From NCBI GenBank assembly GCA_029844215.1, contig CM056728.1, positions 83,389,676 through 83,453,675 on the forward strand: a stretch of 64,000 nucleotides of DNA, written 5' to 3'. Shown one piece after another: positions 22,243-32,985 of the stretch. Source of the stretch: Przewalskia tangutica. Lineage: Eukaryota > Streptophyta > Magnoliopsida > Solanales > Solanaceae. Numbering within the stretch: position 1 is the stretch's first letter; each line of letters opens with the position of its first letter. Below the pieces are notes generated by a model. That model saw nothing but the letters and a program-made list of their open reading frames with translations. It made no database searches and was not told the origin of the DNA. The translations under genes were made by a program, and so were the position numbers.

Positions 22243-22276
22243 GATTATCGGCGTGTTGTGCACCACACCAATAATC
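22243..22276 (+). other. Leader stem-loop with GTGCAC loop (copy 4, element B)
   Basis: GATTAT / ATAATC outer arms and GGCGTG / CACACC inner arms (one mismatch) around GTGCAC. It lies 46 bases after the PBS, in sense orientation here. Confidence 0.7.
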
Positions 22277-22386
22277 AGGAGGCTACAGGATATTTAGGAT
22301 TGGTTTCCATTCTTCTCACTCTGAGATCGTGCCTTAGAGCTATGTTATAAGTTGGACTCTTTCTAACACATTCTTATGTACCAGCT

Positions 22387-22910
22387 ATGCCTCCACGCAA
22401 GGCAACCGGGCCCGAGAAGGGCAAGCGGTGAGGAGGCTGCTAGTAGGACACAGAGGGCCACGAGGGCACAGCCCGATCCTTACGAGGTGGTGCTACTGAG
22501 GCGAGTTCCACGACGCCACCAGGCCCAGCGAGTTTAGAGCGCGGCGAAGCTCACGAGACCACGCACTGCGCCTCCAGTCCCACATCCCGGGTAGAGAGAT
22601 GGGTTCTGAGAGATGGCCCGATTACTAGCGAGATCGTGGCGGACATGAGATAAATGGATCGCCGATTCGATTCGATAGTACCGTGGTTCACCCGAGGTCG
22701 GATAGTTTGAGACTACTGATTTCTGAGTTGCAGCCCGCGAGTTCTACGGTCGAGGCACGAGGCGATCCGCAGGAGTTCATCAAGCGATTCTGACGGATCA
22801 TGAGAGTGATCAAGGCATCGGAGACCGAGTCGGTGGTCCTAGGTTCGCACCGGCTGCGTGATACCGCAGTCGACTGGTTTGATTCGTGGGAGCTGTCCCG
22901 GGGAGAGCAT
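22387..22910 (+). pseudogene. gag of element B, N-terminal part
   Basis: The start codon at 22387 opens 'MPPRKATGPEKGKR' and then hits a stop at 22429; the frame continues elsewhere. From about 22765 the capsid is recognisable: 'FIKRF', 'MRVIKASETESVVLGSHRLRD' in part, 'AVDWFDSWELSRGE'. It is interrupted at 22911 by LTR H and resumes at 56092. Against other copies about 37 bases of gag are missing at the join, and the two sides show no 5-bp duplication. Confidence 0.82.
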
Positions 22911-23589
22911 TGTAACGACCCGCTCCGGGGCCCGTTACTGGTGCCTTACCCCGGGCACCCTAGTGATACAACATCAGAGAAAATCAGCGGAAATAAAAAC
23001 TTAAACATGAAATAAGATATATTATAATAAAATCAGGTTAACCAAAACGGTTACCTTCCTGAATATATACATCAAAATCGAACAGTAAATCCTTTACAAA
23101 CCCCCACAGCAATTACTACAGACTTATGAATTTTATAACAAGTATGACGGACGGGGCCGCCATACCACGAATGTACAACAACCTACAATCTCGTGGAATC
23201 ATACCACAAGATAAGCCTCCGAGAAACGGAGCTTCCCAACTGAAATGTGATCCTATGAGCGAGGATCAACAATCGTGTATTCTACTGCGGCATGAACGCA
23301 GCCCGAAGAGTCGATCTAACAGTACCAAGTATGTGGCGAAAATCAGTAAATGAAATCATAACAGTCTATAAAAAGCAGGAGACGTGTATGATAACCAAAC
23401 TACAGTCCATAATATATAAACAGTCATGTCAAGTCAGGGACTCACGCCCTCAAAGTCATCACTCAAATATAGCCATGGGTCTCACGCCCACATCAATCAT
23501 GCGTGGAATACCTTCCGCCATCCTGGCCTATGATATAACAACACCAAGGAGTACACATGAACACCAGGTCCCACCTGTGTCATAAAACC

Positions 23590-24220
23590 GTACGGGGCAA
23601 GTACGAAGGCTAACTACCAGATACCAAAGCCGCATCATCGACTGACCGGGGCAAGTACGAAAGCCAACTACCAGATACCAAAGCCGTACCAACAATACTA
23701 TGTAACCATACCACGAAGCTGACACGGGGCAAGTACGAAAGCCAACTACCAGAACCACCTGCGTCACGTCGCTGACCGGGGCAAGTACGGGGGCTAACTA
23801 CCAGATACCAAGGCCGTGATCACGAGACTTCGCCACGGTCGACACGCAGGCAATCGAAGACCAACTACCAGATCCACCTGCGCCACGTAGCTGACGGGGG
23901 CAAGTACGAAGGCCAACTACCAGGTACCAAGGCCGTAATCACGAGACTTCGCCACAAAACTGAACGGGGCAAGTGCGAAGGCTAACTACCAGATACCAAA
24001 GCCGAATCAGCCACGACCGGGGCAAGTACGAGAGCCAACCACCAGATACCAAGGCCGAATCAGTAAAACCCCATGGAGGGCTGGTCCATGGAATGACACT
24101 ATCAAGAACTGATCGGGGCAAGTACGAAAGCCAACTACCAGAACCAACCTGCATCAGCAACGACCGGGGCAAGTACGAGGGCTAGCTACCAGATACCAAG
24201 GCCGAATCAGTAAACCTCAT
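23590..24220 (-). repeat. LTR minisatellite type 2, best copy
   Basis: About ten units with GGGGCAAGTACGA at 23594, 23648, 23726, 23778, 23897, 23966, 24019, 24115 and 24166, one further unit being degraded near 23847. Spacing alternates between about 50-54 and 69-78 bases. Each unit carries 'aactaccagatacca' or 'agaaccacctgc'. There are no spacers of the CRISPR kind. Confidence 0.8.
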
Positions 24221-24252
24221 GGAGAGCTAGTCCATGGAACAACAATCCTAAT

Positions 24253-24362
24253 GGAACCATACCCGTGGGCCACCCAACGTGTCAGTAGGTCCAAGGATAT
24301 AACAAGACCACACTCCTAGTGGAAGCATACCCGTGGGCCACCCAACGTGTCAGTATGTCCAT
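24253..24362 (-). repeat. Dimer of the 69-bp satellite unit inside LTR H
   Basis: Two units with CCCGTGGGCCACCCAACGTG starting at 24262 and 24330, 68 bases apart, on the minus strand relative to the array at 63489-64000. This looks like the ancestral two-copy state. Confidence 0.8.
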
Positions 24363-26637
24363 CAATCAACCAGATAGTCGGCCCTCCATCGAGAGACTCG
24401 GTAGCACAGAATCAAAACACTTGCATAACAAAGGTTATCACATTAAGCATAGGCAAGTTCAACGTACTTTAGACATTCCTTTTTTTATTACAACAAATCC
24501 GGATTTTTACCCCCAAGGTACTACATACTTAATTCTTTCAAAAAAAGATCCATTTCATTAACAAAAAGTCACACGATACCCGTAGTATCAAAATAGAGTA
24601 ACTATCTGTTTAAGTAAACCAAAACAATTTTCATACTTTTTTTTTAAACCAAATCATTTCTCCCTTTAAGGTCAAGTTACCATATTAAATCCAATAAAAA
24701 AAAACATCCTTTTGTTTTCATAAAGTCGTTATAACTAACTTCCCATAAAGCTATTATAACACTTTATGTTTTAAACCAAAACACTTCAAATTCTCAAGTC
24801 TCTTTTCTTTTAGAAATCAAGTTCCTTACTGTGGAATTTAAGAAAATCAATACTTGTTATTAATGATTATATTAAAGCAGCCATGATCTAGGAAATGTAA
24901 TATAATTTTGTCTTATCTTAGCTTCTATGCAGATGGAGGTTTCTACTTGTTTTAATATAATTAATTATTTGTCAATACATTTTCCTTTATTAACGCTGCA
25001 GTGGTTTGTTCGATACTTATTCTCATTTCCGAAATCAATATAACTTATTCCTTTTAAAACCCAATTACCCATTTCTCATAAATGCGGTTTCACAACTTTT
25101 TAACACAATTCAAGTCCTTAATATTTCACATCAAGTCATTTATCTTTTAAAACCACAAACCATCTCTTTACTACATAAAGTTGTTATAACAAACTTCCCA
25201 AAAGCCGTTATAACACTTTATGTTTTAAACAACCAAATTCGTTTTAGCACACGTCGTCTACCGTACTACATAGTTCACACAATCATGCTAGAAAAGATAG
25301 GAAGAGGTTCACATACCTCGCGACGATTATCGACAAAAGCAAAAAGCTCCAAATCAGAACCCTGCTAGTCCTTTCCACCCTTCAGTAGAATACGCTACTC
25401 GCAATACTTCAACCTATAATGGCCATAAAATGTCTATCAACTTCTCGATCTCTTTGTAGCACAATTCAAAGTACAAGGTTCCTTATCCTACGAAAAATTC
25501 GGCACCTCCCCCCCGCAACCACATAAATCTCCTCCTCTATCAAGGCCCGCTACCAAGACAACAACTCCAAGGGGGGGGGTTACACGTCTAACCGGACGTG
25601 TACAATTCTACTCACAATAATACTACAAGTCTCATAAATACACCCAATGTAAATCTGATTCAATTCTTTATAATCATCCTTCCAATATATCTTATACTCA
25701 ATTCTAAACTACTACAATATGTAATATCCAATTACAATAGAGGGACATAGATCATTACCTCGATAAGCCCAAAATTATCCAAGATTATAAGTCGATCCTG
25801 AGCAACGTTTAGCTCCAATTCCTTGCGCTCCAACCCGCTCAAGCAACCCTTAGAAGTTTCTAAACAACTTCTTAACACTTCATCTAAGCTATGAAGATTT
25901 TTCTAGGCTTCATTTTGCGACTATTGGAAGATAGTAGTATTTCCGGCTCTTAATATTTGAAATAAGATTGGAATACTACTATGAGTACCAGGCTAAGGGA
26001 TTTGTGATAATACAACAATACTTGAAGTATTTCTACACAAAGTGGGGGGGGGGGGGGTTGGACGAGAACAACTTAATGGAGGGAGGGGGAAATTTCCTTG
26101 GTAAGATATTTCAAGTGTGGATTAAATTAAGTCTTGCAACAAAGGGGTATTTATAGATAAATCAATGGCTAGGATTAAAGCAAATGTAAGGTGAGGATTG
26201 GGGACATGTGTGTGGGTAATCTACCAACCAAATGTCCACCACAAAAACCCCAAGAAAAACGTCCAAGTGCCCTCACTTTTGGCCATAGGGCCACATGGGG
26301 GTGACACGTGTCGCCCCCTACTCATCCAAAATATTTCATCTTCCGAAAATATTCGCAATGCCAAAAATCCGAAAATAAAGTGGGCCCCACAAAACCGTAA
26401 ATTCTCCTGTGGGCCCCACGTGACCAATTTCGGAAATAAAATTCCATAATTCTTAAAAATTCCAAAAAGTCCGAATACCAAATCTGGGAATCCAATTCCC
26501 ATTAACGAACCTTTTTCCTTCACAAGATCCGGAAACTTTTCCGTCGAAAAATCACATCTTTCTTCCTTTTCAATTTTTGTGTCGTATTCTCGTACGTACG
26601 TCCTCACATACATACCCTGGAACTATGGGGTGTAACA

Positions 26638-26672
26638 TTCTTCCCCCCTTAGAAACATTCGTCCCGAATGTT
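26638..26672 (-). other. Polypurine tract and hairpin of the H element
   Basis: The reverse strand reads CTAAGGGGGGAAGAA against the LTR. Next to it 26654-26672 is a perfect AACATTCG / CGAATGTT inverted repeat with a 3-base loop. Confidence 0.75.
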
Positions 26673-27720
26673 CCTTCTAAGTCTCAAAACATACATGCGC
26701 CGGTATAGCCTTCACTACTATACTTACGAAACCAATTATGCCACCAATGGCCATAATATAACATATGCGCAAAACTCCAATCCAAGCCAACGAGGAATCA
26801 CCTCTAACGTGTATAACATCACCATAAACTCCCACCCAAGGTCTAAAGGATACTCCCTTCGCATCTTCACTTCACAACAAAATGATCTTTTTCATCCCCT
26901 TAACACATGTTCACTTCCTTCCTTACTCGTCGTACACTTCTCGTATACCTGAACTCTTTCTATTACACGCACCATATTTCAGTCATCGCTTCTGCTTTCG
27001 AACTCTTGGGGTTTCTACTATCCAACTTGGTCACCCTACTAGCTTCGATTTCCTCTAAGGCCATTCCCAGCCTTCACGCTCCGATTCTGGTCGAACACAT
27101 CCACGAACTCATACGATGGTTACCTAAACTTGGGCCTAGCACCCTCGTGACCCTACCACCTGGCGGGACCACCTCAAACTGACCCCACCTCATTCTGGGC
27201 TGCGGGTTGACCCGCGACCTGGCCTCAACGCGACCCATTATCGCGCCAAACTCTCTCGTTCCCCGATCCGGAACAATCTTACTAATTCACGTCATGAAAG
27301 CTACCACTTCTATCACAACTACCCAGGGAATTATCACACAAATACACCCTAGGTATATAATTCACTCCGACAAAGATCACCCACAAAATCTTTTACTCAA
27401 GACGGCCTTACATCTAAGGTCTCAATTGTCATAATTTCTAAGGTTCACAAATTACCTGACCCCAAACTTACCTTTATAACTGCCCATGTTTTCTAATCAC
27501 AATTATCACAATGTTATCTGAACATAACCCTTAACATAAAAAAAATCATCATATCACGCATACAATCTCTAGAGGGTTAAGGATATACCTGTAACTACTG
27601 CTTCACTTTCCCTTTGTCGCTCTAACCATAATCCCGCCCTGTTGGCGCATAGCTATAGAAGGCGATGACCCGCCACTAATCCTGAAGGATGAGTCTTAAC
27701 ATCTGCTCTACCTGCCTGAC
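26673..27720. other. Non-coding 3' half of the gag-only internal region
   Basis: Contains a GC-rich box near 27180-27240 (gggttgacccgcg) shared with 5100-5130 and 42810-42840. No reading frame resembling pol could be followed. The copy at 42249-43040 lacks about 120 bases corresponding to 27425-27550. Confidence 0.55.
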
Positions 27721-28730
27721 AATCCTCGCAAATGGCCTGCCGCCACAAGTATAACAATCTCCCTAAATAGCACGACAATACCACTTCTGGAGTTTCCCAC
27801 TACGGCCACACTGAGATAAGGGTTGCATAATCCGGAGAGCACTCCTACTCCCTAAAATCTGAAACTCGAGCCACGACCGCTCCCGAATACCTGGACGCTC
27901 AAGGCGTGGAGGACCACTCTGCATCGGGCGGAGGTGTATAACTAACTTTCTTCGAGGCGGTCCGCCTCGAAAAGTTACCAAAGGACCTGCTGTCACAGCC
28001 TCTTACGCCGATCCTGGTCCCACGCGTCGGTCTCTACGCCTCCATCCCCGCATGCTTTGTATACGGGCAATGTCCATGCCCGGTGAAGAGTTACACCCGA
28101 GCAAGCCTCGCGGTAGTCATCGAGCCGTGACGTGGCGGTGCACTCGCCCTCCATATCCGCTACTAGCGCAGGACATATCGATCCAACGAGTCGAACTCCA
28201 CGTTGTACTCGAATCGCGGCGCCTCTGTCTCGGATCGTAAATCATGCCGGCGTGTTCTCATCCGCGGAGGCAAGAAATGGTCGAGAAATGCCTCGAGAAC
28301 TCGTCCCCAAACAGCCGAGGCGCATGCTCCCGACAACTCCCACGAATCAAACTACCGATCAGCAGATCACGCACCGACGCGAACCTAAGACCACCGACTC
28401 GGTCTCCGCCTTGATCACTCATGATCCGAGAATCGCTTCGGATGAACTCCTGCGGATCATCCTCATGCCTCGACCGTAGAACTCAAAGCGGCTTCTCAAA
28501 AGTCCCGTAGTCTCAAACTATCCGACCGGGCCGAACTACGGTGCCATCGAACCTCCGACTCGCTCTGACTGTGTCAGCCACAATCCTAGCTAGTAATCGC
28601 CATCTCCTTGTAACCCATATCCTCTGCTCGCCGCGGACCGAGGCTCGTGCATCGTGGCCTCGAAGACCGTTGTCGCTTACTCGCAGCCTCCTCGTTGCCC
28701 GCTTCGGGCTCGGTTGCTCATGCGAGGCAT
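27720..28730 (-). pseudogene. gag of the H element, with CCHC remnant
   Basis: Minus-strand gag with start codon at 28730 ('MPRMSNRA') and a zinc knuckle near 27726-27757 (CYTCGG then 'RPFAR', one or two bases short of CX2CX4HX4C). Capsid residues such as 'EFDSL' can be followed between 28050 and 28480, in shifting frames. It is the only protein-like part of this element. The many short indels fall at CAG/CTG words. Confidence 0.75.
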
Positions 28731-28834
28731 AGCTAGTAAAGAGATACGCCGAGGAGTCCAACTTATAACACACTCTAAGGCACGATCTCAGAGTGAGAAG
28801 AATGGAAACCAATCCTAAATATTCTCGCACCTCC

Positions 28835-28869
28835 GATTATAGATGCGCGTGCACAACACACCGATAATC
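28835..28869 (-). other. Leader stem-loop with GTGCAC loop (copy 5)
   Basis: Right arms and GTGCAC are kept; the left inner arm is degraded (GATGCGC). The PBS is at 28913-28923. Confidence 0.6.
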
Positions 28870-28912
28870 AAGACTTACTAGACACGGCTCAGACACTTTC
28901 CGAGGATTAATC

Positions 28913-28923
28913 GCTCGATACCA
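28913..28923 (-). other. Primer-binding site of the H element
   Basis: Reverse complement TGGTATCGAGC, 4 bases from LTR I. Confidence 0.75.
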
Positions 28924-28927
28924 CTTT

Positions 28928-30062
28928 TGTCACGACCGACTGGCCCGTGGATCGTGCCTTACCCGCACCCTAGTGATACAAACATCGAGAAAATCAGAAA
29001 TAAAACTTACACATGAAACAAGATATATTATAATAAAAACAGGTTAACCAAAACGGTTACCTTCCTGAATAAATACATCAAAATCAAACAGTAAATCCTT
29101 TACAAACCCCGCCACAACAAGACTACTGCACTTACGAATTTTATAACAACTAGGACGGGACAGGGCCCCGGCATTCCCCTGAATGTACTACAACCTACAA
29201 TCTCAGGGAATCATACCACATGATAAGCCTCCGGAGAACCGGAGGTTCCAAAAACGCTGAACTGTGATCCTATGAGCGAGGATCAACAATCGTGTACTTC
29301 TACCGCGATGAACGCACTCCAAGGAGGTCGCATAACAGTACCAAGTATGTGAAATCAAAATATCAGAAATGAAATCATAATACTATAAAAAGTGAGACAT
29401 GTATGATAACCAAACTACACCATAATATATAAACAAAGCCATGTCAAGTCGTGACTCATGCCTCAAAGTCATCACTCAAATATAGCCATGGGTCTCACGC
29501 CCACAACATCAATCATGCCCGGTAATACCTTCCTCACCGCCGCAGCTTATGATATAACAACACCAAGGAGTACACATGAACACCAGTCCAACTCAGGTCA
29601 CAAAACCGTGACGGCAAGTACGAAGGCATAGCTACCGTAACCAACTCGCATCATCCATCGACCGGGCAAGACGAAAGCCAACTACCGGATACCAAAGCCG
29701 CATCAACAATACTATGTAACCATACCACGGTCGACACGGCAAGTACGAAGCCAACTACCGTAACCACCGCTACATCACGACGGCAAGTACGGGCTAACTA
29801 CGATACCAAGGCCGTGATCACGAGACTTCACCACGGTCGACACGGCAAGACGAAGACCAACTACCAGATCCACCGCGCCACGAGTCGACGGGGCAAGTAC
29901 GGCGCCAACTACTGTGTACCAAGGTCAGAATCACGAGACTTCGCCACAAACTGAACGGGCAAGTGCGAAGGCTAACTACCGATACCAAAGCCGAATCACC
30001 ACGACCGGGCAAGACGCGAGCCAACCACCGATACCAAGGCCGACCAAGAAACCCTGCGAGGG
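28928..30062 (-). repeat. LTR I, left part
   Basis: Starts TGTCACGACC next to the PBS of the H element. It matches LTR H through the type 2 minisatellite and is interrupted at GAGGG by element J. It continues at 39709. Most differences from LTR H are 1-4 base losses within CAG, CTG and GGGG words. Confidence 0.83.
30058..30062. repeat. Probable target duplication of element J (left)
   Basis: GAGGG. The right flank reads GAGGTGGTCC at 39709, where LTR H has GAGGGCTGGTCC, so the duplication is present with a local loss. Confidence 0.6.
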
Positions 30063-31109
30063 TGTCACGACCCGCCCGGCCCGGATCGTGCCTTACCGGC
30101 ACCCAAGTAGTCATACATCGAGTAACCGGAATATAAAACAAGACAGAAACAGCTTATAAAATAAGACATGCTTTATCTCAAGAAAAGCTTGCCTTTCGCA
30201 TAATATAAATAACTCAAGTTTTGCGCTATATCCCAACTGCATAATAGTACTGCACTTAAGGAAGTAAACAACTATGGCGGACAGGCCCCGCCATACCGAT
30301 CAGACAAAACTATCTACAATACAGTGAGATCATACCCAAAAGTAGAGCCTCCGAGAAGATGGAGCTCCCGACACCAACGCAAAGATCCTAAGGATGTGGA
30401 TCTAGCACCGCTGCCCTTACCGCAGATGAACGCATTTCAAGGCGAGGTCAAGATAACAGTACTAAGTATGCGAATCAGAAATACTTAAATGAAAACATAT
30501 CATTTAAAACCGCTTTACAAATACGTGTGAAACAACCAAGAAACCGCACGTAGTGTCACATCACAAACAAGAGCAACAATAAAAATCGTAATAGGTCTTG
30601 TCTAGGCCGCGAATGATCGAAACAGGCCACTCGCCTCATCATCATTCTCGCAAGCCTAATCTCGACTCGAGTCCGCATAGGCCACTCACGGGCCCGCATG
30701 GTATAACCCCGCATCGAGGTAGCTACTCCTCGCATCGCCCCGACTCGCCGTCCGCATGGGCCACACAGCATCGCATGAGGCATAACCCCGCATACTAACT
30801 CGAACTCCCGTAGCCCGCATAGGCCCCGACCCGCATGAGGTATTCTCGAATCACGGTCCTGCATCACCGAGTCTACCCCGCACGGAGGGCCTTAACCCCT
30901 GTATCATCTCAAGAGTGAGTGATAGTATACTAACATAACAACTTATCTTTAAACAACATAAGCACAACAAGGATACTCACCTATACAAACGTTACAAGAT
31001 ACTAACACACATAGCATCATATCATGTCTATTTATCAAACCATCTTTATTATTCTTTTCACAATACAAGTCCGTTATAAACACATAGCAAACTTGTTTCT
31101 TTTATAAAT

Positions 31110-31156
31110 CTTAAGTGGTTATACTTACTTCCCATAAAGCTAGTATAACTCTTAAG
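31110..31156 (-). other. LTR stem-loop, CTTAAG arm type (element J)
   Basis: Arms CTTAAG / CTTAAG and GTTATAC / GTATAAC around ACTTCCCATAAAG. The same as 38347-38393. Confidence 0.75.
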
Positions 31157-32107
31157 CTTCGCTTTAAAACCAATTAGTTCTCTTCGATAATATGATTCAA
31201 AGAGTCTTTGAAATGTTTTCTTCTTTATTATTCAGCTTAAGCCGCGAGGCATTGTCGTAAGTATTATTCAGCTTAAGTCAAAGACATTGCCGTAGTTATT
31301 ATTCGCTTAACACGCACGCCTACCGCACTATATTTATATTGTAAAATATCATGCTTTAGGAAGAATCACATACCTTCTCAAATAAAACCACCGCCAAGTC
31401 AATATGTCGCGCAGCAGAGTCACCTATAATAGTCACAGATATCTATCAAAGACTACTCAAGGTCATTCTAAACATGGGTTCATAATTCTACTGTAAGTCG
31501 GGCAGACTTCCTACCCTGAGCTATATAAGTTCATCAGAAAACACCTATGTAAGCATAGCTTTGATTATTCTTCTTTAAACCCTTCTAAGTGATTAATACT
31601 TCAATTCTATTCTGATATACTTCTAAGTATTTATACTTATTCTTATACTACAACAGATATATATTCTAATTCAAAAGAGGTTAGGATTAGTTACCCTGTA
31701 AGCCCAATAATATCCTAGAAAAGTCGCACTGAGCAAGGTTTTGCTCCTAAGTTGTATGCTCCAAGAACCCTGAAGTTCTTCACAACTTCTACTAAGTACT
31801 AAGGTATTTGGGCTAGGTATTTTGGGCATTATAACGACAAGAAGGTAACTTTTCTACCAAGGGAGGGGGTAGATTTGCCAGGCTAGGGGTAGGCTCTCGC
31901 CATACAACACAAGGGAGGGAAGAGGTGTTTGGACGAAAAGCTTACGGAGAGGAGAGGATTTTTAGACTTGAAGATAACTTTGTGGATGAATAACTCTTCA
32001 TCTCTAAGGGGTATTTATAGCTCAAGCCTTCGCCAACCAATGGCCAAGATGAAGACAAGTGCAAGGCAAGTGTAAGGCCAAGATCGCCAAGTGCACCCTA
32101 ACTCCTA

Positions 32108-32155
32108 CTCCACAAAACACTCCACAAAACACTCCACAAAACACTCCACAAAACA
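32108..32155. repeat. 12-bp tandem repeat in LTR J
   Basis: Four perfect copies of CTCCACAAAACA. The other LTR of J has the same four copies at 39355-39402. Confidence 0.9.
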
Positions 32156-32466
32156 AGGCCTAAACAAGACCCAATCGGCCAAGGCTAACACCCTCTTCGA
32201 CGCCCAATCGCCCAAAGCCACCCCACTTGCTTCAATGTGAGGGTGACACATGTCACCCTCCCGCTGGTCCAAAATGTTTCGCCTCTAAAAATCCGCAAAA
32301 ATAAGAAATGGCATAGCCGAATTTACTCTACGAAAGTCGTGGAAACGCTTCGCTTGAAACGATTCTTTTAGTGAGTTGTGTACAAAATAAAACGCCCAAG
32401 GCTTATCTTTAAGGCAAGACTTTCGCATTTATTCCCTTACGCATATACTGAAATACGGGTATAACA

Positions 32467-32499
32467 TTCTCCCTCCTTAGAAACATTCGTCCCAATGTT
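32467..32499 (-). other. Polypurine tract and hairpin of element J
   Basis: Reverse strand CTAAGGAGGGAGAA abuts the LTR. The adjacent inverted repeat AACATTCG..CAATGTT spans 32482-32499. Confidence 0.8.
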
Positions 32500-32509
32500 C
32501 CTTCCCAAG

Positions 32510-32985
32510 ACGGTTAGCGAAGAAGCTTAAACAATGTGAATGCCACACACGCCACAGAGCAACACATAGGCGTAAACGATAATGAAAATTTACAAGTAGG
32601 AAAGTGAATTACCCGAGGTGTGGGGAATAGGTGAGGATACTTCCGCCTCATGTCCTCCTCGCCCCATGTCATCTCCTCCTCGAGCTCGCTCCGCCACAAG
32701 ACTTTGACTGCCACGCCCTTCGTCCGCAGACGCCTAACTCGACGATCGACTATCGCTATGGAATCTCTCATACGATAACCCCTGGCCACTGACATCGTCA
32801 ATCGGGTGTACCTAGATGGATCCCCGATACATCTCTCAAGATAGATACGTGAAAACCGGATGCACCGCCTCCAGACGGACGGCAGATCCAACTCATAGGC
32901 AACCTTGCCTACCTCGCGACAATCAAACGCCCAACGTACCTAGGGTGAGCTTCCTTCTTCCCGAATCTCATCACACCCTTCATGG
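32510..32985 (-). pseudogene. pol C-terminus of J: integrase tail and chromodomain
   Basis: Reading frames give 'VAYELDLPSVWR' then, after a shift, a chromodomain-like end: 'IVDRRVRRLRTKGVAVKVLWR', 'EEMTWGEEDMRRKYPHLFPTP'. This pattern is characteristic of plant Del/Tekay chromoviruses, whose chromodomain directs integration to heterochromatin. At least two frameshifts are present. Confidence 0.82.

Larger units (their letters stand above)
22911..26637 (-). repeat. LTR H (3' LTR), 3.73 kb
   Basis: Edges TGTAACGACC (22911) and GTGTAACA (ending 26637), followed by a PPT on the reverse strand. It contains the cleanest type 2 minisatellite (23590-24220), two 69-bp-satellite-like units (24253-24362), stem-loops at 24719-24768 and 25173-25223, and a reverse TATA box at 26148-26155. 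A U3 sense ORF spans 26221-26613. A 14-base G run at 26044-26057 may be slippage. Confidence 0.88.
26638..28927 (-). mobile_element. Internal region of the gag-only H element
   Basis: Bounded by the PPT of LTR H and the PBS of LTR I (28913-28923). It is 2.3 kb with non-coding sequence from 26673 to about 27700 (a trace of integrase tail near 27000) and gag from 27720 to 28730. No PR, RT or RNase H is seen. Its left half is nearly identical to 42249-43040 beyond LTR I. Confidence 0.78.
30063..32466 (-). repeat. 3' LTR of element J, 2.40 kb
   Basis: Edges TGTCACGACC and GGTATAACA. TATA box on the reverse strand at 32012-32019; stem-loop 31110-31156; type 1 repeats 30660-30900; four 12-bp units at 32108-32155. 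It is nearly identical to 37292-39708. Confidence 0.9.

Noticed and set aside
23590..24220. Regularly spaced repeats resembling a CRISPR array
   Set aside because: Units are imperfect, spacing varies from 50 to 78 bases, spacers are themselves similar, and the array lies inside a plant LTR.
26668..27434. Plus-strand frames of 75-94 codons repeated at 42279-42793
   Set aside because: They are repeated because the whole internal region is duplicated; antisense to the element and without a recognisable domain.
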